Both the position numbers and the translations under genes were made by a program. The notes under the pieces are model-generated. The model was not told where the DNA came from. It did no database searches and saw only the letters and a list, made by a program, of their open reading frames with translations. Source: an uncultured Prevotella sp. (GTDB lineage: Bacteria; Bacteroidota; Bacteroidia; Bacteroidales; Bacteroidaceae). From it: a DNA stretch of 23,949 nucleotides. Shown here in pieces: positions 14,746-22,478 of this stretch. The stretch spans positions 1-23,949 of the forward strand of contig CAKQCV010000041.1 in the NCBI GenBank assembly GCA_934217675.1, given 5' to 3'. How positions within the stretch are numbered: the first letter of the stretch is position 1; each line of letters opens with the position of its first letter.

Positions 14746-15702
14746 TTATTCTTCTGTTACCTGTGTGTTTGGAGCGGCTTGTCCTTTAGCCTTCTCCCTC
14801 TCCATATCAGCCTTCGACTTGCTCTTTATCACGAGCCATACGCCGAGGCATACGAGCAGAATTGCGATACCCTTCTGTAGTGTCATCACTCCCATGCCTG
14901 TAAGTATGCTCACCGTAACGCTTACGGCAGGCTGCACGTAGTTGTATACACCTACAACCGTAGGGCGCAAAGTGCTTTGTCCTACCATCATCAGAATATA
15001 TCCGAGATAAGTTCCGAAGAATACCACGAACCCGGTTTCCAGCCATGTCTGTGTAGGTACGGCAGCAAAACCGATAGATACAACATGCGGTAGAGTGAAT
15101 GGTAGTATCATTAGCGAAGCCCATGTGAACATCCATTTATTTACTGTTATTACGGAGTATTTTCTTACCAGCTTGCTGAAAAGGGCTAAGTATAGTGCAA
15201 ATGACAATTGGGCAGCCATGCACAGAAGGTCGCCGCGAAGATCGCCAACCTTGTCGCTTGTGGCAGAAGCACTCGACAGCACGAGTGCCACAGCTCCTGC
15301 ACATCCAAATAGTACTCCTAATGCTTTTTTCCCTGTGATAGGTTCTTTAAGGATGATGGCCGAGAGTATCATTGCAAAAATAGGCATTGATGTAGTTACA
15401 ACGCTTGAATTTATTGGAGAAGTTATGCTTAGTCCAACAGTGTAGCAACACTGGTTTGTTACAAGTCCAAGTATTCCAGCTCCTATCAGCATAAGCTTGT
15501 CGTGGGTTGGTACATGCTCTTTGGCAGTAAATAGAGAAGTTATCCAAAACAATATGGCACCTCCTGCAACACGAAACGAAACCATGTCAAGACCAGTTAT
15601 GCCATGGGTCATGGCATCTTTTCCCAATGGTGCCATAAGCCCCCAAAATGCGCATGCAAAGAATATACATAAATGCGCAATTAACGGACGATTATTATTC
15701 AT
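14746..15702 (-). CDS. EamA/DMT-superfamily permease
   Basis: A 318-residue drug/metabolite transporter with ten predicted membrane helices in two EamA repeats (about residues 8-145 and 157-296). Visible hallmarks are FFACAFWGLMAPLGKDAM in helix 1, TTSMPIFAMILSAIILKEPITGKKALGVLFGCAGAVAL closing repeat 1, and YNYVQPAVSVTVSILTGMGVMTLQKGIAILLVCLGVWLV closing repeat 2. The C-terminal tail is charged and cytosolic. Members export amino acids, nucleosides or other metabolites; the substrate here is unknown. It is the first gene of a unit with the MATE transporter, and a TACCTTTG promoter box lies about 32 bp ahead of the ATG. Unrelated in visible function to the glycoside-hydrolase genes. Confidence 0.95.
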   Translation of the reverse strand: MNNNRPLIAHLCIFFACAFWGLMAPLGKDAMTHGITGLDMVSFRVAGGAILFWITSLFTAKEHVPTHDKLMLIGAGILGLVTNQCCYTVGLSITSPINSSVVTTSMPIFAMILSAIILKEPITGKKALGVLFGCAGAVALVLSSASATSDKVGDLRGDLLCMAAQLSFALYLALFSKLVRKYSVITVNKWMFTWASLMILPFTLPHVVSIGFAAVPTQTWLETGFVVFFGTYLGYILMMVGQSTLRPTVVGVYNYVQPAVSVTVSILTGMGVMTLQKGIAILLVCLGVWLVIKSKSKADMEREKAKGQAAPNTQVTEE

Positions 15703-15733
15703 CTTATTTAAATAAAATTTGTATTAATGGATG

Positions 15734-15741
15734 CAAAGGTA
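15734..15741 (-). promoter_or_regulatory. -7 promoter box TACCTTTG of the EamA-MATE operon
   Basis: An exact TAnnTTTG match on the - strand, 32 bp upstream of the EamA ATG. No good TTG lies 19-21 nt further upstream, so the -33 element is weak. It shares the CTTTGCA context with the ncRNA promoter. Confidence 0.5.
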
Positions 15742-15867
15742 CTTATTTTTGATAATATACTTTATCTTTGTCTTTGCTTTTTTATTTCTTAACTTTAACA
15801 AACAATTTTGATAGTAAGGTGGAAGCATAGATCGTCAGAATATGTTCATAATAATTTAAAATTCTTA

Positions 15868-16186
15868 TTTATCCCTCATCTCTCACTTTTCTTAGTGTAA
15901 ATATCTTATAGTCAGAGTGTTTAGAGCAGTGAGGGATGGGTGAGAGATAAAAACGTCACTCCATTTACCTTATGTATACAGTGCGGTATGGCTGCACCAT
16001 TGATGCATCATGCTTGCCCTGTTTGTATCCTGTCGCTTTTACTGTATTTTGTCGTGTGAGTTCTGTTTCACATGAAGTAGCCTGGTTTCTACCTCATCCC
16101 TCACATCCCTCATATCATCCCTCACTGTGTTAACATGCTGATTATGAGTAATATAAAGTTAAGAAAAGTGAGGGATGAGGGATAAA
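15868..16186. mobile_element. MITE-like element with 27-bp terminal inverted repeats
   Basis: The arms 15868-15894 and 16160-16186 are inverted copies with one mismatch in 27 bp (core TTATCCCTCAT / ATGAGGGATAA, then the CTCACTTTTCTTA side). Inside, a second inverted pair CAGTGAGGGATG (15927-15938) and CATCCCTCACTG (16116-16127) nests symmetrically, with further CATCCCTCA copies near 16095. TTTAAAAT occurs just outside both ends (15855-15862; 16191-16198) and could be a target duplication. The 319-bp element has no ORF. A non-autonomous transposon is likely; a dispersed structural repeat is the alternative. Confidence 0.6.
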
Positions 16187-16268
16187 GGAGTTTAAAATAT
16201 TTATATTATTTGAGTAATACATTTTAATGTATAGTACACATCTGATGTGCCTATAGTATTACAGTTCT

Positions 16269-16295
16269 TTCGATATTTCATGAAAAAATATCGAA
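16269..16295. promoter_or_regulatory. 10-bp inverted repeat upstream of the GNAT/FemAB-like gene
   Basis: TTCGATATTT (16269-16278) and AAATATCGAA (16286-16295) are perfect inverted copies around a 7-nt centre. No T-run follows on either strand, so a terminator is unlikely. It ends 30 bp before the candidate -7 box and may bind a dimeric regulator. Confidence 0.4.
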
Positions 16296-16325
16296 GAGTT
16301 GTTATGAATTAATATATTTTATGTA

Positions 16326-16333
16326 TATATTTG
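16326..16333 (+). promoter_or_regulatory. -7 promoter box TATATTTG for the GNAT/FemAB-like gene
   Basis: An exact TAnnTTTG match 62 bp before the ATG at 16396. The nearest TTG (16299-16301) gives a 24-nt spacer, longer than ideal, so the match is partial. Confidence 0.45.
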
Positions 16334-16395
16334 CAAAAAAAATACAGTAAGTCATTAATTTTATTAGACTTGTTATTTAAGATAAAACCATTGTT

Positions 16396-17454
16396 ATGAA
16401 TAAAAAACTTTCATTTTGTAGCTATAGGAATATACACGATATAGAACAATACTGGATAGAACTTGACAGAAAAGCAATAGAAATAGACTGTAGGTATATT
16501 TGTTATACGTATTACCAGACTTATGAATGGAATGAATTTCTTTATAATTATATTTCCAAAGGACTGAATACATTGACAGCTACAATAAATTATGATTTGG
16601 TGTTGCTTGACGATAAGCCTTTTGCCATTATTCCGATGGTTGTTACACGCTTATCCAAGAAGGCAAGGATACCTTCATGTCGTGTTGCTGGTGTGCTCAA
16701 TATGGCTTGTCCGTATGTTGATGATTGCTGTGATGAAATCATGTCGGCAATAGTAAGGTGGTTTATAGATAAACATAGAGTAAAATTGAGCTTCGCTGAT
16801 ATTCCAGAGATTACTCCGTTAGGCAAGATTGTGGAGATGTTTGGTGTTGATGTTAAAGATCGTACAAGTTATCATGTGCCGTTATCGCAGTTCGCAACCC
16901 ACGATGAATATGTTTCGTCGCTGCACAAGAACATATATAAGAATATAAGAAAAGCTTATAACCATCTTAAAACTGATGGTAAAGACATTGAACTTAAACA
17001 TTTTGATAAGCATAACATGCCTGCACGCAATTACATGTATGCATTATGGAAACTGTATTTCAAGCGTAAAATGGCATGGAGGCATAAGAGAATCAGTATG
17101 TTGTCAACGGTAGTCAATAGTTTGAAGTCTGTTATGGAAACGACTTTTGGTTGTGCAACCCAAAGTCTGAAGAAGCTTGATGCCACAGAGATATATGTTC
17201 TGGAGATAGACCATGCACCGGCAGCCTTTATGATAGTTTACCGTCACCGTCGGCATCTCCTCATGCCCAAGCTTGCCATCGACACTGTCTATAGCCGTTA
17301 CTCTCCAGGCATTTTACTTATTTTGGAGGCTACAAAGGAATGGATGAGTGAGGGAATTGTTGATTTCGACATGTGTCGTGGCGATGAGAGATACAAAAAG
17401 GAGATGGGAGGCGTAAATGAACCGCTCTGCAGAATTGACAAGAGATTGAAATAA
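16396..17454 (+). CDS. GNAT/FemAB-like acyltransferase family protein (Acetyltransf_6 type)
   Basis: A 352-residue cytosolic protein with no signal peptide. The N-terminal half (YWIELDRKAIEIDCRYICYTYYQTYEWNEF, then LVLLDDKPFAIIPMVVTR) and the C-terminal half have the double-GNAT layout of the CelD/BioF2-like Acetyltransf_6 group. The latter contains SSLHKNIYKNIRKAYNHLK near 177-195, AAFMIVYRHRRHLLMPKLAIDTVYSRYSPGILLILEATKEW near 276-316 and DFDMCRGDERYKKEMGG near 322-338. The closing G-D-E-x-Y-K motif is diagnostic. Such proteins transfer acyl or aminoacyl groups, often in envelope or exopolysaccharide synthesis, but the substrate is not predictable. It stands alone between a MITE-like element and a broken gene, which suggests an accessory region. 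The reading frame is intact. Confidence 0.8.
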   Translation: MNKKLSFCSYRNIHDIEQYWIELDRKAIEIDCRYICYTYYQTYEWNEFLYNYISKGLNTLTATINYDLVLLDDKPFAIIPMVVTRLSKKARIPSCRVAGVLNMACPYVDDCCDEIMSAIVRWFIDKHRVKLSFADIPEITPLGKIVEMFGVDVKDRTSYHVPLSQFATHDEYVSSLHKNIYKNIRKAYNHLKTDGKDIELKHFDKHNMPARNYMYALWKLYFKRKMAWRHKRISMLSTVVNSLKSVMETTFGCATQSLKKLDATEIYVLEIDHAPAAFMIVYRHRRHLLMPKLAIDTVYSRYSPGILLILEATKEWMSEGIVDFDMCRGDERYKKEMGGVNEPLCRIDKRLK

Positions 17455-17499
17455 AGCTTAATTCAGCTTATCTTTGTCGTTATTTTATTTATACTAATG

Positions 17500-17507
17500 T
17501 ATATTTG
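17500..17507 (+). promoter_or_regulatory. -7 promoter box TATATTTG of the broken retropepsin-like gene
   Basis: An exact TAnnTTTG match with TTTG at 17473-17476 (23-nt spacer). The start of transcription would fall near 17514, giving a leader of about 20 nt before the ATG at 17535. This supports 17535 rather than the in-frame TTG at 17505 as the start. Confidence 0.5.
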
Positions 17508-17534
17508 CACACAAGAAATATTATTTTTAGCATT

Positions 17535-18217
17535 ATGAAAAAGAAAATTACAGCAGTGTGCATATTTATATGCTCCGCACTAACGGCGTTCGGACAGGAG
17601 AAAAGTATTGACGAAAGAATCAGTCTTGCCATGAACAATAGTGATTGGAGCGAGCTTAGAGAATTATACTACAAGGAGGGGCATAATCTGCAAACGCCAT
17701 ATCTGCACACTTTGTCGAAATTCTTTATAAGTCAGTTTTACAATCAGCCCGACAGTGCCATAACACAGGGCAATGTGATAATGGACAAATTACCATTGCA
17801 TTCTTTATGGCAGAAGACTATTCTCGCTTGGGAAACAACGAGACGGCTTTCAAGATAATGCATAATCTGAACGAGGCATACAGAAAGTCGGGAGTAGAGC
17901 CATATCAGGCTTATGTAGGGTTTGAAGATGCTTATAGAATATTTTCTGAACAGCCCGCCTTTTCAGTTGTAAAACCGCAACACGACACTCATGCCGTTCT
18001 CTCTCTTTGCAAGTATGCCGACAGTAATTGCAAGACTCATTCAATGCTCAATATCTACACACAATTCAACGGCAAGGATATGAAGGCAATGTTTGATACC
18101 GGAGCTGGTATAAACATGATGACACGAGTAGTGGCAGAGAACGTCGGTGCAAGGATAATAAAGACAAAAGGGCTGGTGTTGTTTTATTTAAAGGTCTTGT
18201 GGATTGGAAAGCGGTAG
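17535..18217 (+). pseudogene. Frameshifted and truncated secreted retropepsin-like aspartyl protease gene
   Basis: The first frame starts MKKKITAVCIFICSALTAFGQ, a good signal peptide, then a helical TPR-like region (ISLAMNNSDWSELRELYYKEGH). Reading continues coherently only if it switches frame near 17800-17806, where CATTCTTTATGGC seems to lack one T. The second frame continues MAEDYSRLGNNETAFKIMHNLNEAYRKSG and reaches FDTGAGINMMTRVVAENVGARII, the retropepsin active-site DTGA motif with its flanking hydrophobic strand. Soon after, the sequence degenerates (FYLKVLWIGKR) and stops at 18217, well short of a full protease domain. Bacteroidota homologues of this TPR plus retropepsin type are usually much longer. 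Non-functional gene most likely; a sequencing error could explain the frameshift but not the lost C-terminus. Confidence 0.75.
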
Positions 18218-18286
18218 AATAATCTCATAAGATTTGGTCTTTGGAAATAGTGAAACGGAGTCTAAAGAGTTTAAAGAATTAAATAA

Positions 18287-18323
18287 AAAGCCCCAAAGTC
18301 GCTTACATGCACTTTGGGGCTTT
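18287..18323. terminator. Bidirectional terminator between the pseudogene and the GH2 fusion gene
   Basis: AAAGCCCCAAAGT (18287-18299) pairs perfectly over 13 bp with ACTTTGGGGCTTT (18311-18323) around an 11-nt loop, with A-rich and T-rich flanks for both directions. Confidence 0.9.
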
Positions 18324-18341
18324 GTCATAAAGTAGTTTTTC

Positions 18342-21300
18342 TTATTCTATCGTCAGCTTGTCGAAGAGCATTTTGTCGATGCCTTCGCCTGAGAGTCTCA
18401 CCTTGTAGCTACCAGCATTGGTCTGAGTGCCTGTGGTGATGCTCGTGTTGCGACGCTTGGTCTTCTTTTCCGGAGTCTTCACAAAGGTGATGTCGTCTTC
18501 CTTGTATACAACACCGTTTAGGTCGGTAATCTTAACATGCAGCGTGCGCTCCTTTTCTGGATTGTAGTAGCGGAAGCGCAAGGCATACACCTTTGCCACA
18601 CCAACGTTATACTCAAAGGTCATCACACCCTTGTGGAGGATTCCTTCTGCCGTTATCGCACTGTTGGTCTTAGGTGGCAGCAAACTATCTGGTGTTGTGG
18701 CATAAGTCTCCTTCTCGAAGTCAGTCCACATAGTCTTGCTTTCTTTCGATGGCTTTACAACAACAGGTTTCATGTCGTGGTTCTTTGTAGCCACGGCAAT
18801 AGCTGAAATGATAGCCTGACCGGCATTAACTTTCGGGAAATCAATTTTTATCTCCTTGCCCGTGTTATTGATATAGAGCACACGTTTGTATGGTTTGCCG
18901 TAGCGAGCCTGAGCCCACAGGTCGAGGTCGTGTATATAAGTGCTGTCGTTTACAGCCACATCGAACATACGCAATCCCTCGTAATCGGTCGCCTCTGATG
19001 CTCCTCTGCCATACCAAGGTTCCACGAAGTACAGTTCAACGCGATAGTCGCCAGGTTCTGCAGGAATAGAGTAAGATAGCAGATGTCTGCCGAAGCGAGA
19101 CGTGCGGAACAATGGCGAAGCGAATAGAGTAGGTGAGAACGTCTGACTTGCTTCATAAGGACTCGTCTCCTTTTTAAACTTGCTTCCCCATGATGTAGAC
19201 CAGTTGATATTGTCCTGCATCCATGTCAGCCCGTAGGAGTCGGTATAATCATCACCGCCACAGTTAATACGGGCAATATAGTTGTAGCCGTTCTCTGGTT
19301 TGATGATATCCTCATTCCATGCATGATAAGAAGTAAGGGCGAGAGAGTCTGCCACAGCCACTTTATTATGATAACCACGAGCAACGAGGGCATCACCGTT
19401 GAGTTTCACATTATAGAATTTGAATAGCGTAGTGTTTCCTTTCTTGTCAAGCGACTTCGTTTCGCTCCATGAACCGCACGACAGAGTAACCTTCTCGCAG
19501 TTGCTGTAAACACGGATGCTGTCTTCATGCAGAGCCGGCACGATATAAACTACAGGTTCCTTGTCGGCACCGATGTAGTGCGACTTATACATATAGAAAG
19601 CGTCTACCGGCTGTTCCCACGGAGTGAAGAGCCCCTTGTGGTTAAATGGTCCCACCTTGTCAATCAGACGGAAACCCTCCTCAGGTTGTCTTCTTCCAGG
19701 GTTGTCATGGCTCTGCAGCGTCCACAAGAACTGTCCGCAAACGCTGTCTTTAACGCTCTCAGCAAGTTGAACCTTGCGCTCTAAGATGTCGCATTGTTTC
19801 TCCTCTGTATAGCGCTCACCAGAATGGTTTCCAAGAGTGCGCCATGCACCATACTCACCGTTAAGAAGTTGGTCGTTGCGAGAAAGTTCCTTGCCGTAGT
19901 CTTCAAGTTTTCCTCCATACGTTCCGCTCCAGTTCTGCACCACATTCCAGTCTGTTCCCTCGCCGCCGTTGCAAGTGGTGATAAGACGCTGGGTGCCGCA
20001 TGTAGGGTCAAGCTGGCGGATAATGTCAGAACATTCCTTTGCAAACTCTGCTGGGATAGTGCTCTCGTTCTGCAACCCCCACAATATTATAGACGGCGAG
20101 TTGCGACGCTCCTTCACCCACTGGATGAGATGACGCTTGAAACTCTCCTTAAATTGTGGAGTGTCATACCATATATGTGCAGAGAACTGCGGCCACCAAA
20201 GAATGCCGTTCTCGTCGATAATCTTCTTGTACAACAAGTTGTGTGGCTGGTGGGCATCGCGGAAGGCATTGAATCCAGCACCCATAACCTCTTTCATGCG
20301 AGCCTCAATCTGTTCGTTGGAGAAGGCATGACTCTGTCCGAAGAGATGCTCGTATTCGCATACACCATTGATAAACTCCGGTTTACCGTTAAGATAAAAA
20401 CGCTTGTCGCCGTCTTTGCGAGTTAGTGGCCATGATATGCTGCGGAAGCCGAAAGGAGTGAGCAGGTCGTCGGTAGCCTTGCCGTTGCGCTTAATCATTG
20501 AATTGAGATTATACAGATATGGCTTCTCCATGGTCCAGCGTTTCACATCTTTTATTGCCTGTTGCTGGCGGATAATTTTTGTTTCGCCAGGCTGTAGCGA
20601 AACCTCGTCGGTGAGGCGCAATGCCTGTTTACCACTCTTCTCGGAGAGTTTGTTGATGAGTTGGAATGTGGCAGTCTCAGTGCCGTAGTTCTTAATTTCG
20701 GTATCAACAAACAGGCTGTCGCAGTTTTTGTTAGACCACACATGCACACCGAATGGTTCTATGCGCACCTTGTCGGTAATCTCCAACACCACAGGACGGA
20801 AAATGCCAAATGGCTGTGAGCCTTCGCTGAAGCCCCACTCTGAACTGCATCCACCGCAAACCCATGGCATATCGGTAATACCCTTTGGATGATTGATTCT
20901 AACCTCAAGTTTGTTCTCCTTGCCAGGCAAGACATTACCAGTAATGTCTATCGTTTCCGTTGTTCTGCCGATATCATAAGAACCGAGTTTCTTGCCGTTA
21001 AGAATAATGTCGCAGTAAGTGCCCACACCCTCAAAGCGCAGAAAATACTCCTTGTCCTCAATAGCAGGAGCAACAAATGATTTCTTGAACACAGCTTTGC
21101 CGTGTAGATTTCCGTGTTCCTTCTGCAAAGCTCCGTAATAGTCATCGAGATTAAACGGAATGTCTTTTGTGAAAGTCTCGCCATCGAATGAAATCTGCCA
21201 CTTGTCGTTGAGGCTTACAGACGTGCGTTTGCCAACAGGTTCAGGAGCAGGGAAATTAACTTCACTCTTGCCCATCGGCACACTTGTGGCAACGGCAATG

Positions 21301-22391
21301 CCACGCTGCCCGCTGTTGTTCACGGCACAGTAGAAATGATAAACCACACCGTTGTGTTTCACCACATAACTCTTGTGGGCAAACATTTCGTCGTATGGTT
21401 TCGACGGAACGATAAGGTCCTCGCCTTGCCAGTCGTACCAGTGAATCATGTCGCGGCTACAAGCAAATGTGTTGTATGCGTAATATTCGCGAGTGGGGTT
21501 AAAAGCTGAGAAATAGAACATCACGAAGAGGTCGCCCATTTTTACGATTTGAGCATCGCCAGTGATGGTTCCGTCGGTGTCGTGGGCAAAAATAGGGTTA
21601 GCCTTATATCTTGTCCATTTCTTCATGTCGTTGGAGAAAGCAACGCCAATGCGCTCCCCCTTTGGATGAGTGGCATTTTTACCGCCAGCATTGTAGTACA
21701 TTATGAACTGATAACCAAAGCGTTTCTTGTCCACTCTGTAGATAGTGCTCTTATACTGGGTCATGTATTCCCACCATTGTACATTTTTGTTGTTATACGA
21801 TAGGGCAGGTTTGCTAAACGTTTCCCATGGATGAGCCTTTGTAATATCTTGTTTTGTTGATGCAAGACCGATACTCAGTGGAGCATTCACAGCTTCATAT
21901 CCGGTGCCCTCGCCACCGATATACGTCATCCAATAGCGTCCCTTGTATTTTTCAATCTCGTAAGAGCCATCCCATTTATAGTCTATAAGTGCGGGGAAGC
22001 CGCCTCGCTGGTTTTTGTCCCACTCATTGCCGTTGCCATATTCAAGCACTCTGCCAAGTGTGTTCCAGTGCAGCAAGTCACAGCTCTCTGCGAGCCATGT
22101 TTCATATCCACGCCCATCGGTACCACTCTTACCATTGTAGCATACATAGGTCATATACCACTTGCCACCTTTTTGAAAAACTGTCGGACAGTCAATCTTA
22201 TGATAGTTGTCAGTCGGTGCAACCACCATACCAAATTTATATGGAGTCCTTGCCGCCTCGTAAACGCGCTTCATCTCGGCTTGAGTGACAATTGTTGATT
22301 TTGCAGCCGAGCGGTTCTTCGTTCTGCGCTGTGCTGATGTAGTTATGGTAAACAGCGCAATGAAGGATAAAAGAAAATATAGTCGTTTCAT
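18342..22391 (-). CDS. Secreted three-part glycoside hydrolase: five-bladed propeller (GH137-like) - GH2 - malectin/CBM57
   Basis: A 1349-residue protein with a signal peptide (about 1-20, TTSA-Q). Residues 45-385 form a five-bladed propeller: blades show K-W-Y-M-T-Y, R-Y-W-M-T-Y, Q-F-I-M-Y-Y, L-F-V-M-F-Y and V-V-Y-H-F-Y strands. E161 (GGEGTGYE) and E246 (PKGERIGVAFS) lie close to Glu159 and Glu240, remembered as catalytic in the GH137 beta-L-arabinofuranosidase part of BT0996. Residues 390-545 are a GH2 jelly roll, 550-655 the GH2 Ig-like domain and 660-960 the GH2 barrel, with acid/base E776 (WGLQNE) and nucleophile E846 (NGEYGAW). A malectin-like domain covers 1037-1202, and a beta-rich tail ends the protein. 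Two activities on RG-II side chains (beta-L-Araf, beta-glucuronic acid) are inferred; a GH43-like propeller is the alternative. Confidence 0.85.
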   Translation of the reverse strand: MKRLYFLLSFIALFTITTSAQRRTKNRSAAKSTIVTQAEMKRVYEAARTPYKFGMVVAPTDNYHKIDCPTVFQKGGKWYMTYVCYNGKSGTDGRGYETWLAESCDLLHWNTLGRVLEYGNGNEWDKNQRGGFPALIDYKWDGSYEIEKYKGRYWMTYIGGEGTGYEAVNAPLSIGLASTKQDITKAHPWETFSKPALSYNNKNVQWWEYMTQYKSTIYRVDKKRFGYQFIMYYNAGGKNATHPKGERIGVAFSNDMKKWTRYKANPIFAHDTDGTITGDAQIVKMGDLFVMFYFSAFNPTREYYAYNTFACSRDMIHWYDWQGEDLIVPSKPYDEMFAHKSYVVKHNGVVYHFYCAVNNSGQRGIAVATSVPMGKSEVNFPAPEPVGKRTSVSLNDKWQISFDGETFTKDIPFNLDDYYGALQKEHGNLHGKAVFKKSFVAPAIEDKEYFLRFEGVGTYCDIILNGKKLGSYDIGRTTETIDITGNVLPGKENKLEVRINHPKGITDMPWVCGGCSSEWGFSEGSQPFGIFRPVVLEITDKVRIEPFGVHVWSNKNCDSLFVDTEIKNYGTETATFQLINKLSEKSGKQALRLTDEVSLQPGETKIIRQQQAIKDVKRWTMEKPYLYNLNSMIKRNGKATDDLLTPFGFRSISWPLTRKDGDKRFYLNGKPEFINGVCEYEHLFGQSHAFSNEQIEARMKEVMGAGFNAFRDAHQPHNLLYKKIIDENGILWWPQFSAHIWYDTPQFKESFKRHLIQWVKERRNSPSIILWGLQNESTIPAEFAKECSDIIRQLDPTCGTQRLITTCNGGEGTDWNVVQNWSGTYGGKLEDYGKELSRNDQLLNGEYGAWRTLGNHSGERYTEEKQCDILERKVQLAESVKDSVCGQFLWTLQSHDNPGRRQPEEGFRLIDKVGPFNHKGLFTPWEQPVDAFYMYKSHYIGADKEPVVYIVPALHEDSIRVYSNCEKVTLSCGSWSETKSLDKKGNTTLFKFYNVKLNGDALVARGYHNKVAVADSLALTSYHAWNEDIIKPENGYNYIARINCGGDDYTDSYGLTWMQDNINWSTSWGSKFKKETSPYEASQTFSPTLFASPLFRTSRFGRHLLSYSIPAEPGDYRVELYFVEPWYGRGASEATDYEGLRMFDVAVNDSTYIHDLDLWAQARYGKPYKRVLYINNTGKEIKIDFPKVNAGQAIISAIAVATKNHDMKPVVVKPSKESKTMWTDFEKETYATTPDSLLPPKTNSAITAEGILHKGVMTFEYNVGVAKVYALRFRYYNPEKERTLHVKITDLNGVVYKEDDITFVKTPEKKTKRRNTSITTGTQTNAGSYKVRLSGEGIDKMLFDKLTIE

Positions 22392-22427
22392 ATTATTATA
22401 TTATTGGTAGAACTGGGAGTAATGGAA

Positions 22428-22470
22428 AAATGGGAGATATAAGACAAATATAAGCCTTATACCCCCATTT
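22428..22470 (-). terminator. Candidate terminator between the two - strand glycoside-hydrolase genes
   Basis: AAATGGG plus TATAAG (22428-22443) pairs with CTTATA plus CCCATTT (22456-22470) with a small internal mismatch. On the - strand the stem ends in a short T-run. It may reduce read-through from the upstream gene into the GH2 fusion gene. Confidence 0.5.
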
Positions 22471-22478
22471 CCTGTTTT

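Noticed and set aside
17505..17534. TTG at 17505 as the start of the retropepsin-like gene
   Set aside because: It overlaps the TATATTTG promoter box, and the ATG at 17535 begins a normal signal peptide.
19794..20426. A 210-codon + strand frame inside the GH2 fusion gene
   Set aside because: It lies opposite a well-conserved GH2 barrel with intact catalytic motifs and shows no domain pattern of its own; a shadow frame.
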